A stretch of DNA of 64,000 bases from Mycobacterium sp. SMC-2 (GCF_025263485.1 NZ_CP079863.1:1240001-1304000), one strand, 5' to 3'. Counted from the first letter of the stretch, positions 30,664-40,220 are shown. Translations and numbers: made by a program. Notes: generated by a model from the letters alone, not told the origin.

Positions 30664-31629
30664 TCAGCTCCACAGCGTCACGTGCACCTTCGGGCGAAAC
30701 CGGGTGACGCCCACGCCCGATCCGCGGATCATCGCCTGCGTGCAGCGCGGGGTGGTGATGAAGCGGACCAATTCCGACACCGCCGGCTGACGGGCCGAGG
30801 GCGCCAGGGTCGCCGCGCACCACTCGCCCGACCGGTCCAGCCCCGGACCGTGCACATGGGTCAGCCGCCCGGCGGCCAGGTCCTTGGCGACCGCGAAGCC
30901 GATGGTCAACGAGACCCCGCCGACCCGCTGCACCTCCTCGAGGGCGGCCGCATCGCTCTGGAAGATCCGCTGCTGCGACTCCGGAATCGCCAAGTCGCGC
31001 AACATGGTTGCGATCTCGCCGTCCACGCCGCCCGCCGACGGGCCCAGCATCCACTGCTGCTGACGCAGCAACGCAGGCGTCGGAACACCAAGGGCCAGCG
31101 GGCTATTGGGGGCGGCGACGGTGATGACCTGATACTTCAGGAAGGGGCGCACGAAGAGCGAGTCGTCCGGGCCGATCGAACTCTCGCTGGCGGGACCGAT
31201 CGCGATGTCCACGGCGCGCGAGCAGATCAGGTCGCGGAACCGGCTGGTCGGATGCACGCTCAACTCCACCGACAGGTCGTCGGCCCGCGACGAGAAGAGC
31301 TCGATCAGCCCGGGCGCGGCGTGTTCGGCGAACGTTGTGGAGGCGGCGATCCGCAGCAACCGGCGCCCGTGGGCGGCCTCGGTGACTTCGATGGCGGTTT
31401 GCTGCTGCAGACCCAGGATTTCGACCGCGCGGCTGGCCAGCCGCAGCCCCCCGGGCGTGAACGCCAACCCGGCGCCGGTCCGGGTGAACAACGGGTCGTC
31501 GAGCTCCTTGCGCAGCGCCGTCACGAGCATCGAGACGCCTGCGTCGGAAACACCCAGTTCCGCGGCCGCGGCCCGCACCGAGCCGAGTCGAACCACCGCC
31601 GAATAGGCCCGAAGTTGAGCCGGGGTCAT
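30664..31629 (-). CDS. LysR-family transcriptional regulator
   Basis: A 321-residue LysR protein. The N-terminal HTH reads MTPAQLRAYSAVVRLGSVRAAAAELGVSDAGVSMLV, and the rest is a periplasmic-binding-fold effector domain. It is divergent from the CO dehydrogenase operon across a 22-bp gap, so it is the obvious candidate regulator of that operon and of itself. Matches Rv0377. No clear LysR box (T-N11-A) was confirmed in such a short gap. Confidence 0.93.
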   Translation of the reverse strand: MTPAQLRAYSAVVRLGSVRAAAAELGVSDAGVSMLVTALRKELDDPLFTRTGAGLAFTPGGLRLASRAVEILGLQQQTAIEVTEAAHGRRLLRIAASTTFAEHAAPGLIELFSSRADDLSVELSVHPTSRFRDLICSRAVDIAIGPASESSIGPDDSLFVRPFLKYQVITVAAPNSPLALGVPTPALLRQQQWMLGPSAGGVDGEIATMLRDLAIPESQQRIFQSDAAALEEVQRVGGVSLTIGFAVAKDLAAGRLTHVHGPGLDRSGEWCAATLAPSARQPAVSELVRFITTPRCTQAMIRGSGVGVTRFRPKVHVTLWS

Positions 31630-31651
31630 CCAGTCAGCCTAATTTAAAAGG

Positions 31652-32812
31652 GTGCGTGACGTGCTTGCCCAGCTGATGTCGATCTGGCGTGCCGGCGACA
31701 CCGCGGGGCTCGGCACGGTGGTGCGCACCTTCCGGTCCGCGCCGCGCCCGCCGGGGGCCGCGATGGTGGTGGCGCCGGACGGCTCGGTCGCCGGGTCGGT
31801 GTCGGGCGGCTGCGTGGAGGGGGCGGTCTACGACCTCGCCACCGAGGCGGCGAAAACCGGGGTCGCGCGGCTGGAACGCTACGGCGTCAGCGACGACGAC
31901 GCGTTCGCGGTCGGCCTGACGTGCGGCGGCGTCATCGACGTGTTCGTCGAGCCGGTCTCGCGCGCGTCATTCCCCGAACTCGGCGCGGTGGCCGACGACA
32001 TCGCCGAGCGTCGCGCGGTGGCGACCGCGACGGTCATCGCGCACCCGGACTCGGCTTGGGTGGGCCGGCGGGTGGTCATCCGCCCCGACGGGATGGCGGG
32101 ATCGCTGGGGGCGGCGCGGGCCGACGCCGCGGTCGCCGACGACGCGCGCGGCCTGCTCGCGCTGGGCCGCAGCGAGGTGCTCAAGTACGGGCCCGACGGG
32201 CAGCGGCTCGGCGAGGGCATGGAGGTCTTCGTGTCCAGCTATGCCCCGCCGCCCCGGATGCTGGTGTTCGGGGCGATCGACTTCGCGGCCGCGCTGGCGC
32301 GGCAGGGTTCCTTCCTGGGCTACCGGGTCACCGTGTGCGACGCCCGCCCGGTGTTCGCCACGCGGGCCCGGTTCCCGACGGCCGACGACGTCGTCGTCGA
32401 CTGGCCCCACCGCTACCTCGCCGCCCAGGCGGAGGCGGGCGCCGTCGATCGGCACACGGTGATCTGCGTGCTCACCCACGACCCCAAGTTCGACGTGCCG
32501 GTGCTCGAGGTGGCGCTGCGCCTGCCCGAGGTCGGCTATGTCGGGGCGATGGGGTCGCGGCGCACCCACGACGACCGCGTGACCCGGCTGAAGGCCGCGG
32601 GGCTGACCGACGCTGAGCTGAGCCGGCTGTCCAGCCCGATCGGGCTGGACCTGGGCGCGCGCACCCCGGAGGAAACCGCGGTGTCGATCGCCGCCGACAT
32701 CATCGCCAAGCGCTGGGGCGGCGGGGGCCGCCCACTGGCCCAGATCGTTGGCCGGATCCACCACGACGCCCAGCTCGAGGGCGACTTCACGGCGAGTTCA
32801 GGGATTACTTAA
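31652..32812 (+). CDS. XdhC/CoxI-family molybdenum cofactor insertion protein
   Basis: A 386-residue XdhC-type protein that likely loads a sulfurated or copper-modified molybdenum cofactor into CoxL. The N-terminal XdhC domain has PPGAAMVVAPDGSVAGSVSGGCVEG. A central Rossmann domain (MLVFGAIDFAAALARQG) and conserved C-terminal IGLDLGARTPEETAVSIAADIIA follow. GTG start at 31652. It heads the form I CO dehydrogenase operon and corresponds to Rv0376c. A second XdhC (36610) has a different tail. Confidence 0.9.
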   Translation: MRDVLAQLMSIWRAGDTAGLGTVVRTFRSAPRPPGAAMVVAPDGSVAGSVSGGCVEGAVYDLATEAAKTGVARLERYGVSDDDAFAVGLTCGGVIDVFVEPVSRASFPELGAVADDIAERRAVATATVIAHPDSAWVGRRVVIRPDGMAGSLGAARADAAVADDARGLLALGRSEVLKYGPDGQRLGEGMEVFVSSYAPPPRMLVFGAIDFAAALARQGSFLGYRVTVCDARPVFATRARFPTADDVVVDWPHRYLAAQAEAGAVDRHTVICVLTHDPKFDVPVLEVALRLPEVGYVGAMGSRRTHDDRVTRLKAAGLTDAELSRLSSPIGLDLGARTPEETAVSIAADIIAKRWGGGGRPLAQIVGRIHHDAQLEGDFTASSGIT

Positions 32813-32855
32813 CTCGCTATTGACGGCCCTGTCAGCGGGGCTGACACTGTGGCGC

Positions 32856-33734
32856 ATGCAAGTACCCGGGCCCTTCGAATACGAACGCGCGACCAGCGTC
32901 GACCACGCCATCGGACTGCTGGATCGGTTGGGGGAGGGGGCGCGCATCGTCGCCGGCGGGCACAGCCTGCTGCCGATGATGAAGCTGCGCATCGCCAACC
33001 CCGAATATCTCGTCGACATCAACGACCTTGCGCTCGAACTCGGATACGTCATCACCGATCCGACGCTGGTGCGCATCGGCGCCATGACCCGCCACCGCGA
33101 GATCCTGGAGTCCGGCACCCTGGCCGCGGTCTGCCCGATCTTCCGGGACGCCGAGCGGGTGATCGCCGACCCGGTGGTGCGCAATCGCGGCACGCTCGGC
33201 GGCTCGCTGTGCCAGGCGGATCCGGCCGAGGACCTGTCGACGGTGTGCACGGTGCTGGACGCGGTGTGCCTGGCGCGGGGCCCGTCCGGTGAACGCGAGA
33301 TCGCGATCGACGACTTCCTGGCCGGGCCGTACGAGACCACCCTGGCCCCCAACGAGATGCTCATCGAGGTGCGGATCCCGGTGCGGCACAACAGCTCCAG
33401 CGCGTATGCCAAGGTGGAGCGCCGAGTGGGCGACTGGGCGGTCACGGCCGCGGGGGCCAGTCTCACCCTGGACGGCGACCAGATCGCCGCCGCGCGCGTC
33501 GACCTGACGGCGGTGAACTCCGATCCGGCGGCCCTGGCCGAGCTGTCGGCGTCGCTGGTCGGCCAGCCGGCCACCGAGAGCGTCTTCGCCGAGGCGGGCC
33601 GGCGCGCCGCGCAGGCCTGCGAGCCGGTCACCGACGTCCGCGGCAGCGCCGAATACAAGCGGCACCTGGCCTCCGAATTGACCATCCGCACGCTGCGCAC
33701 CGCCGCGCGGCGGGTGCGCGCAGAAGGGAACTGA
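32856..33734 (+). CDS. coxM: Form I CO dehydrogenase, FAD-binding medium subunit
   Basis: A 292-residue FAD subunit. FAD motifs are AGGHSLLPMMKLRIANP and VRNRGTLGGSLCQADPAEDL. The ATG at 32856 (MQVPGPFEYERA) was preferred because the family usually begins at this point. It transfers electrons from the iron-sulfur subunit to the respiratory chain. Order M-S-L with coxS and coxL is the standard form I arrangement. Corresponds to Rv0375c. Confidence 0.96.
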   Translation: MQVPGPFEYERATSVDHAIGLLDRLGEGARIVAGGHSLLPMMKLRIANPEYLVDINDLALELGYVITDPTLVRIGAMTRHREILESGTLAAVCPIFRDAERVIADPVVRNRGTLGGSLCQADPAEDLSTVCTVLDAVCLARGPSGEREIAIDDFLAGPYETTLAPNEMLIEVRIPVRHNSSSAYAKVERRVGDWAVTAAGASLTLDGDQIAAARVDLTAVNSDPAALAELSASLVGQPATESVFAEAGRRAAQACEPVTDVRGSAEYKRHLASELTIRTLRTAARRVRAEGN

Positions 33735-33740
33735 CCGATC

Positions 33741-34217
33741 ATGCAGGTGAACATGACCGTCAACGGCGAGCAGGTGAGCGCCGAAGTCGAGCCCCGGATG
33801 CTGCTGGTGCATTTCCTGCGGGATCAGCTGCGGCTCACCGGAACCCACTGGGGTTGCGACACCAGCAACTGCGGAACGTGCGTCGTCGACGTCGACGGCG
33901 TGCCGGTGAAGTCTTGCACCATGCTCGCGGCGATGGCGTCCGGCCACAGCGTGCGCACCGTGGAGGGGCTGGCCGCCGATGGCAAGCTCGACCCGGTGCA
34001 GGAAGGGTTCATGCGCTGCCATGGCCTCCAATGTGGTTTCTGCACACCGGGAATGATGATCACCGCACGCGCCCTGCTGGACCGCGACCCCAACCCGGAC
34101 GAACAGACGATCCGCGAGGCGATCTCCGGGCAGATCTGCCGGTGCACCGGATATACCACGATCGTGCGCTCCATCCAGTGGGCCGCTCAGCACAGTTCCG
34201 CGGAGGCCACGTCATGA
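33741..34217 (+). CDS. coxS: Form I CO dehydrogenase, [2Fe-2S] small subunit
   Basis: A 158-residue subunit with two [2Fe-2S] sites: N-terminal CDTSNCGTC with KSC, and C-terminal CGFC and CRCTGY. Six bases separate it from coxM, and its stop overlaps the coxL ATG (ATGA). Corresponds to Rv0374c. Confidence 0.96.
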   Translation: MQVNMTVNGEQVSAEVEPRMLLVHFLRDQLRLTGTHWGCDTSNCGTCVVDVDGVPVKSCTMLAAMASGHSVRTVEGLAADGKLDPVQEGFMRCHGLQCGFCTPGMMITARALLDRDPNPDEQTIREAISGQICRCTGYTTIVRSIQWAAQHSSAEATS

Positions 34218-36613
34218 CCACCATCGAATCAAGGCCGCCCTCACCCGAAGACACCGCGGACAACGACCAAAAGCCCTGCGGCCACGGCCGGATGCTGCGC
34301 AAGGAGGATCCGCGCTTCATCCGCGGCCGCGGCACCTACGTCGACGACGTGGCGCTGCCGGGCATGTTGCACCTGGCGATCCTGCGCTCGCCGTACGCGC
34401 ACGCCCGCATCGCCGGCATCGACACCACCGCGGCCCTTGCGCATCCGAAGGTCAAGGCCGTGGTGACGGGCGCGGACCTGGCCGAGAAGGGCCTGGCCTG
34501 GATGCCCACGCTGTCCAACGACGTCCAGGCCGTGCTGGCCACCGACAAGGTGCGCTTCCAGGGGCAGGAGGTGGCGTTCGTCGTTGCCGAGGATCGCTAT
34601 TCGGCGCGCGACGCGCTCGAACTGATCGACGTCGACTACGACCCCCTGGATCCGGTGGTCGACGTCCGCAAAGCGCTCGACCCGTCCGCACCGGTGATCC
34701 GCACCGACCTCGACGGCAAGAAGGACAACCACATTTTCGACTGGGAGACCGGTGACGCCGCGGCCACCGAGGCGGTGTTCGCGAGCGCCGACGTGGTCGT
34801 CAAGCAGGAGATGGTCTACCCCCGCGTGCACCCCGCGCCGATGGAAACCTGCGGGGCCGTGGCCGATTTGGACCCGGTGACGGGCAAGCTGACGCTGTGG
34901 ACCACCTCGCAGGCGCCGCACGCGCACCGCACCCTGTACGCGTTGGTCGCCGGCCTGCCCGAGCACAAGATCCGGGTGATCTCGCCGGACATCGGCGGCG
35001 GTTTCGGCAACAAGGTGCCGATCTATCCCGGATACGTGTGCGCGATCGTCGGCTCGCTGCTGCTGGGCAAGCCGGTCAAATGGATGGAGGACCGCAGCGA
35101 GAACCTGACCTCCACCAGCTTCGCGCGCGACTACATCATGGTCGGCGAGATCGCCGCGACCAAGGACGGCAAGATCCTGGCGCTGCGGTCCAACGTGCTG
35201 GCCGACCATGGCGCGTTCAACGGCCAGGCGGCGCCGACGAAGTACCCGGCCGGGTTCTTCGGGGTGTTCACCGGCAGCTATGACCTTCAGGCCGCCTACT
35301 GCCACATGACGGCGGTGTATACCAACAAGGCGCCCGGCGGGGTGGCCTACGCGTGCTCGTTCCGCATCACCGAGGCGGTGTACTTCGTCGAGCGGCTGGT
35401 GGACTGCCTGGCCTTCGAGCTCAAGATGGACCCGGCCGAGCTGCGGTTGCGAAACCTGTTGCGGCCCGAACAGTTTCCGTACACCACCAAGACCGGCTGG
35501 GTGTACGACTCGGGCGACTACGAGGCCACCATGCGCAAGGCCATGGAGATGATCGGCTACGACGCGCTGCGCGCCGAGCAGAAGGAGCGCCGGGCGCGCG
35601 GTGAGCTGATGGGCATCGGGATGGCCTTCTTCACCGAGGCCGTCGGTGCCGGCCCGCGCAAGGACATGGACATCCTCGGGCTCGGCATGGCCGACGGGTG
35701 CGAGCTGCGCGTGCATCCGACTGGCAAAGCCGTTGTGCGGCTGTCGGTTCAGACTCAGGGCCAGGGGCACGAGACGACGTTCGCCCAGATCGTCGCCGAG
35801 GAGCTGGGCATCCCGCCCGACGACATCGACGTGGTGCACGGCGACACCGATCAGACCCCGTTCGGGCTGGGCACCTACGGCAGCCGGTCCACCCCGGTGT
35901 CGGGTGCGGCCGCGGCGCTGGTGGCCCGCAAGGTGCGCGACAAGGCGAAGATCATCGCCTCGGGCATGCTCGAGGTGTCGGTCGCCGACCTGGAATGGGA
36001 CAAGGGCAAGTTTCACGTCAAGGGCGACCCGTCGGCGTCGGTGACCATCGCCGACATCGCGATGCGCGCGCACGGGGCGGGCGATCTGCCCGAGGGCATC
36101 GAGGGCGGCCTGGACGCCGAGGTCTGCTACAACCCGTCGAATCTCACCTATCCCTACGGCGCGTATTTCTGTGTGGTGGACGTGGATCCGGGCACCGCGG
36201 TGGTCAAGGTGCGGCGCTTCCTGGCCGTCGACGACTGCGGCACCCGGATCAACCCGATGATCATCGAGGGGCAGGTGCACGGCGGCATCGTCGACGGCAT
36301 CGGCATGGCGTTGATGGAGATGATCGCCTTCGACGACGACGGCAACTGCCTGGGCGGGTCGCTGATGGACTACCTGATTCCGACCGCCGTCGAGGTGCCG
36401 CACCTCGAGACCGGGCACACGGTGACGCCCTCGCCGCACCACCCGATCGGTGCGAAGGGCATCGGCGAATCGGCGACCGTGGGCTCACCGCCCGCCGTGG
36501 TGAACGCGGTGGTGGATGCGTTGGCGCCGTTCGGTGTTCGCCACGCCGACATGCCGCTGACGCCGTCGCGGGTGTGGGAGGCCATGCAGGGCAGAGCGAG
36601 GCCCCCGATTTGA
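34214..36613 (+). CDS. coxL: Form I CO dehydrogenase, Mo-Cu large subunit
   Basis: A 799-residue catalytic subunit. The diagnostic active-site loop AYACSFR is at 35345-35365, with Cys381 as the predicted copper ligand (Cys388 in Oligotropha). GGGFGNK is the molybdopterin loop. GAKGIGESATVGS near the C-terminus has the glutamate next to molybdenum. It oxidises CO to CO2, giving two electrons. It starts at the ATG overlapping the coxS stop. Length is that of standard form I CoxL. Matches Rv0373c. Confidence 0.98.
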   Translation: MTTIESRPPSPEDTADNDQKPCGHGRMLRKEDPRFIRGRGTYVDDVALPGMLHLAILRSPYAHARIAGIDTTAALAHPKVKAVVTGADLAEKGLAWMPTLSNDVQAVLATDKVRFQGQEVAFVVAEDRYSARDALELIDVDYDPLDPVVDVRKALDPSAPVIRTDLDGKKDNHIFDWETGDAAATEAVFASADVVVKQEMVYPRVHPAPMETCGAVADLDPVTGKLTLWTTSQAPHAHRTLYALVAGLPEHKIRVISPDIGGGFGNKVPIYPGYVCAIVGSLLLGKPVKWMEDRSENLTSTSFARDYIMVGEIAATKDGKILALRSNVLADHGAFNGQAAPTKYPAGFFGVFTGSYDLQAAYCHMTAVYTNKAPGGVAYACSFRITEAVYFVERLVDCLAFELKMDPAELRLRNLLRPEQFPYTTKTGWVYDSGDYEATMRKAMEMIGYDALRAEQKERRARGELMGIGMAFFTEAVGAGPRKDMDILGLGMADGCELRVHPTGKAVVRLSVQTQGQGHETTFAQIVAEELGIPPDDIDVVHGDTDQTPFGLGTYGSRSTPVSGAAAALVARKVRDKAKIIASGMLEVSVADLEWDKGKFHVKGDPSASVTIADIAMRAHGAGDLPEGIEGGLDAEVCYNPSNLTYPYGAYFCVVDVDPGTAVVKVRRFLAVDDCGTRINPMIIEGQVHGGIVDGIGMALMEMIAFDDDGNCLGGSLMDYLIPTAVEVPHLETGHTVTPSPHHPIGAKGIGESATVGSPPAVVNAVVDALAPFGVRHADMPLTPSRVWEAMQGRARPPI

Positions 36614-37479
36614 TCAGCATCAGCGAACGGGCTCAGCAGCTGCTGGCGGCGCGCACGCCGTTCGTGCGCGCGACGGTGGTGCGCGCCCAGCCGCCGACCT
36701 CTGCGTACCCGGGGGACGAGGCAATCCTGTTGGCGGATGGCACCATTGAGGGCTTCGTCGGCGGCCAGTGCGCCCAGAACTCGGTTCGCAAGGCCGCGCT
36801 GGGCGCGCTGCAAACGAACGAAAGCGTGCTGCTGCGCGTGCTGCCCGACGGCGACGTCCACTTTCCGGAGGCGCCCGGGGCCTGCGTCGTGGTCAACCCG
36901 TGTTTGTCCGGCGGGTCGGTGGAGATCTTCCTGACGCCGCAGCTGCCGCCGCCGATGATCCGGATCTACGGCGCGACGCCGATCGCCGACGCCCTAGCCG
37001 AAGTGTGCGGGGTGCTGGGGTACGCGGTGTGCCGCGACGGCGACCTCGCGGAAGCAACCGCAGTAGTGATCGCCAGCCACGGCGGGCCGGAAGCCGAAAT
37101 CGTGCGCGCCGCACTGGACAACGGCGTCGGCTACATCGGCCTGGTGGCCAGCAGGGTCCGCGGCGCGTCGATCCTGGACCCGCTCGAACTCTCCGAAGCC
37201 GAGCGCGCCCGCATCCGCACCCCGGTCGGGCTGGACATCGGCGCCAAGACCCCGGCGGAGATCGCCGTGTCCATCGCCGCCGAACTGGTCGCCGGCATCC
37301 GGGGCGGGCTGGGCCGCGCCGTCACCCCCGCGGGCGCCCCCGCCGAGGCGGTCGACCCGGTCTGCGGCATGACCGTGCCGATCGGCCCCGCCGCCGAGCA
37401 CCTGCGGCTGGCCGGCACCGACTACTGGTTCTGCGGCCCGGGATGCCGCGCGGCGTTCGCGGGGAAAGCCGGCGCATGA
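36610..37479 (+). CDS. XdhC-family protein with C-terminal YHS metal-binding domain
   Basis: A 289-residue protein. The TTG at 36610 (LISISERAQQLLAAR) overlaps the coxL stop (TTGA); the next in-frame start would lose the conserved RATVVRAQPPTSAYPGDEA segment. XdhC features are VGGQCAQNSVRK and VGLDIGAKTPAEIAVSIAAEL. The last 40 residues are a YHS-type domain: DPVCGMTV, then YWFCGPGCRAAF, with three Cys that could bind copper or another soft metal. The domain is absent from the XdhC at 31652. It is in the position of coxF/Rv0372c. The fusion suggests a metal or sulfur delivery role. Confidence 0.88.
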   Translation: MISISERAQQLLAARTPFVRATVVRAQPPTSAYPGDEAILLADGTIEGFVGGQCAQNSVRKAALGALQTNESVLLRVLPDGDVHFPEAPGACVVVNPCLSGGSVEIFLTPQLPPPMIRIYGATPIADALAEVCGVLGYAVCRDGDLAEATAVVIASHGGPEAEIVRAALDNGVGYIGLVASRVRGASILDPLELSEAERARIRTPVGLDIGAKTPAEIAVSIAAELVAGIRGGLGRAVTPAGAPAEAVDPVCGMTVPIGPAAEHLRLAGTDYWFCGPGCRAAFAGKAGA

Positions 37480-38363
37480 CGCCGGCGGTCTTCAGCGGCG
37501 TCGACGACGTGATCGCGCGGTTCGACGCGCGGGACTACCTGCTCGACACCGGGACCGCATCGGCGATCTATCTCGCGGTCACGCTGGGCCGGCCGCTGCT
37601 GCTGGAAGGCGAGCCGGGCGTCGGCAAGACCACGGCGGCGAAAACCCTTGCGGACGTGTTGAATACACCGTTGGTCCGGCTGCAATGCTATGAGGGGCTG
37701 ACCGCCGGCGAGGCGCTCTACGACTGGAACTACCAACGCCAGCTGCTGTCCATCCGGCTGGCCGAGGCCCGCGGCGCCGCCATCGACGAGGCCGACCTGT
37801 ACACCGAGGCCTACCTGGTCGACCGGCCGATCCTGCGCTGCGTGCGGCACCGCGGCCCCAATCCGCCGGTGCTGCTGATCGACGAGATCGATCGAGCCGA
37901 CGACGAATTCGAGGCGCTGCTGCTGGAATTCCTCGGCGAATCCGCCGTCACCGTCCCCGAGCTGGGCACCTTCGTCGCCGAGCGCCCGCCCATCGCGGTG
38001 CTCACCTCCAACCGCAGCCGTGACCTGCACGACGCGCTGCGCCGGCGCTGCCTGTATCACTGGATCGACTATCCGGAGGCGTCCCGGACTGCCGAGATCG
38101 TGCGGCGCACGGTGCCGGGCGCCACCGCACCGCTGATCGAGCATGCCACCCAATTCGTCGGCCGCGCACGCGATCTCGACCTGGACAAGCCGCCGGGCGT
38201 GGCCGAGACGATCGACTGGGTCGCCGCCCTGGTGTCGCTCGGCGTCGCCGACCTGGTCGACCCCGCCGCACTGGTAAGCCTGGGGGCGCTGGCCAAGACC
38301 CCCGACGACCGTACGCTGATTCGCGACGCGTACAAAGCTTTTACTGAATGCAGCCTTACCTGA
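37476..38363 (+). CDS. coxD: MoxR-family AAA+ ATPase CoxD
   Basis: A 295-residue AAA+ ATPase. Walker A is [12 protein letters not shown], Walker B is LLIDEIDRADDEF, and the sensor region is IAVLTSNRSRDLHDALRRRC. In Oligotropha, CoxD is needed to insert sulfur and copper into the CoxL site. The ATG overlaps the previous stop (ATGA). It is in the same operon as the vWA protein CoxE, its usual partner. Corresponds to Rv0370c. Confidence 0.95.
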   Translation: MTPAVFSGVDDVIARFDARDYLLDTGTASAIYLAVTLGRPLLLEGEPGVGKTTAAKTLADVLNTPLVRLQCYEGLTAGEALYDWNYQRQLLSIRLAEARGAAIDEADLYTEAYLVDRPILRCVRHRGPNPPVLLIDEIDRADDEFEALLLEFLGESAVTVPELGTFVAERPPIAVLTSNRSRDLHDALRRRCLYHWIDYPEASRTAEIVRRTVPGATAPLIEHATQFVGRARDLDLDKPPGVAETIDWVAALVSLGVADLVDPAALVSLGALAKTPDDRTLIRDAYKAFTECSLT

Positions 38364-38375
38364 GAGGACCCTTGG

Positions 38376-39023
38376 ATGAAGATCGCCAACCAGTTCACCG
38401 TCAGCGCACCCATCGACCAGGCCTGGGACGTGCTGTGCGACCTGGAGCAGGTGATCCCGCTGATGCCGGGCGCGCAACTCACCGGCCACGAGCTCGAGGA
38501 CTACTCGGGCAAGGTCAAGGTCAAGGTGGGGCCGGTCACCAGCGAGTTCAGCGGCAAGGTGCACTTCGTCGAGCAGGACCGCGGCCAGTACCGCGCGGTC
38601 ATCGACGCCAAGGGCAAGGAGACGCGCGGCACCGGCAACGCGGCCGCGACGGTCACCGCCCAGCTGCAGGCGGACGGCGATAAGACCAGCGTCTCCGTCG
38701 ACACCGACCTGAAGATCGTCGGCAAGCTGGCCCAGTTCGGCAGCGGCATGCTGCAGCAGGTGTCCGAAAAGCTGCTCGGACAGTTCGTGGAGTCGCTGGA
38801 AGCCAAGCTGGCCGCCGAATCGGTGGCGGCTCCGGCCACGCCGGAGGGACCCCCGCAGGTCGGGCGCGTCCCCGAGCCGCGCCACGCGGCCCCCACCGCC
38901 GAGCCCGAGCCCATCGACCTGCTCCAGCTCGCCGGCGGCGAGCAGCTCAAGAAATACGCCCCGCTGGCGCTGGCCCTGCTCGCCGGGCTGGTGCTGGGCT
39001 GGCTGCTGGGCCGGAGGCGTTAG
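38376..39023 (+). CDS. coxG: CoxG-family SRPBCC protein with membrane anchor
   Basis: A 215-residue protein. The SRPBCC/CoxG fold spans residues 1-150 (FTVSAPIDQAWDVLCDLEQVIPLMPGAQL). A Pro/Ala-rich linker follows, then a C-terminal helix (LALALLAGLVLGWLLG) and RRR. CoxG in other bacteria is reported to be linked to anchoring the CO dehydrogenase to the membrane. Starts 12 bases after coxD. Corresponds to Rv0369c. Confidence 0.92.
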   Translation: MKIANQFTVSAPIDQAWDVLCDLEQVIPLMPGAQLTGHELEDYSGKVKVKVGPVTSEFSGKVHFVEQDRGQYRAVIDAKGKETRGTGNAAATVTAQLQADGDKTSVSVDTDLKIVGKLAQFGSGMLQQVSEKLLGQFVESLEAKLAAESVAAPATPEGPPQVGRVPEPRHAAPTAEPEPIDLLQLAGGEQLKKYAPLALALLAGLVLGWLLGRRR

Positions 39024-39029
39024 CGCCCC

Positions 39030-40220
39030 GTGGGCAGCCCAGCGCTGTTGCGGGGCGTCGACCTGGCGGCGTTCGCGGCGGCACTGGTCGCCCGGCTGCG
39101 CGGCGCGGGAGTGTTGGTGTCGGCCAGCGGCCCGGCCAGCTTCGTGCAGGCACTGCGAAACCTGGTGCCGGACAACACAACCGCGCTGTATTGGGCGGCC
39201 AGGCTGACGTTGGTCAACCGGATGGAGGATCTCGGCGCCTTCGACGCGGTCTTCGCGGCGGTCTTCGGCGCCGCCGAACCCGACGGCGCCGGTCGCCCCG
39301 ATTCGCCGCTGCCGGGTCCCCGAACGCCTGCGGCCACCACGGTGCGCGCCGCCGGCAGCGCATCCACCTCCGCCCCCAACCTGCCGTGGGTGACGCGAAC
39401 GCTGACCGCCGCGGACGACACGGCGGGCCCTAGCCTGCTGCTGCCGGACGTGCTGCCCAGCCGGATCACCGCGCTGGCCGACGAGCCGTTCGACCGCTTC
39501 GACCCGCAAGACCTCCGCCTGCTCGGCGCTTGGCTGGAGGCCACCGTCGCGCGGTGGCCGCGGCGGCGCAGCCTGCGATTCGAGCCCAGCCCCGCCGGCA
39601 AGCGGATCGATTTGCGGGCCACCATGACCGCGTCGCGCAAGACCGGCTGGGAAACGATGGTCCTGGCGCGAACCCGGCCGCGCCGCCGGCCCCGGCGGGT
39701 CGTGCTGGCCTGCGACGTGAGCCGCTCGATGCAGCCCTACGCCGCGGTGTACCTGCATTTGATGCGGGCGTTGTCGCGCCAGGCAGGAACCCGCCCCGAG
39801 GTCTTCGCGTTCTCGACGTCGCTGACCCGGCTCACCTCGGTGCTGTCGCACCGATCCGCGGAGGTGGCGCTTCAGCGGGCCAACGCCAAGGTCGTCGACC
39901 GGTACGGGGGCACGTTCATCGGCCGCAGCGTGGGCGCTCTGCTAACCCCGCCCCATGGCAACGCGCTGCGCGGCGCGGTGGGGATCATCGCCTCGGACGG
40001 CTGGGACAGCGATCCCCCCGACGTCCTCGCGCACGCGATGGCCCGGCTGCGGCGCCGTGCGGAGGTGGTGGTCTGGCTCAATCCGCGTGCGGCGCATGGT
40101 GATTATCAGCCACTGGCCGGCTCGATGGCCGCGGCCCTGCCATATTGCGATCTATTTCTGCCCGCGCACTCGCTGACGGGGATACGCCAATTGCTGCTCT
40201 CCTTGGCGGAGACCCTATGA
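39030..40220 (+). CDS. coxE: vWA-domain protein CoxE
   Basis: A 396-residue protein of the CoxE family. The N-terminus holds a conserved helical region. The C-terminal von Willebrand A domain starts near residue 220 (PRRVVLACDVSRSMQPYA) with the DVSRS MIDAS motif. It works with the MoxR ATPase CoxD in maturing the Mo-Cu site. GTG start at 39030, six bases after coxG. Corresponds to Rv0368c. Confidence 0.92.
   Translation: MGSPALLRGVDLAAFAAALVARLRGAGVLVSASGPASFVQALRNLVPDNTTALYWAARLTLVNRMEDLGAFDAVFAAVFGAAEPDGAGRPDSPLPGPRTPAATTVRAAGSASTSAPNLPWVTRTLTAADDTAGPSLLLPDVLPSRITALADEPFDRFDPQDLRLLGAWLEATVARWPRRRSLRFEPSPAGKRIDLRATMTASRKTGWETMVLARTRPRRRPRRVVLACDVSRSMQPYAAVYLHLMRALSRQAGTRPEVFAFSTSLTRLTSVLSHRSAEVALQRANAKVVDRYGGTFIGRSVGALLTPPHGNALRGAVGIIASDGWDSDPPDVLAHAMARLRRRAEVVVWLNPRAAHGDYQPLAGSMAAALPYCDLFLPAHSLTGIRQLLLSLAETL

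Noticed and set aside
34241..36442. 733-codon minus-strand frame opposite coxL
   Set aside because: CoxL is full length with clear motifs; the opposite strand shows only low-complexity composition.
37422..39851. 809-codon minus-strand frame across coxD, coxG and coxE
   Set aside because: It crosses three well-supported genes and has no recognisable domain.
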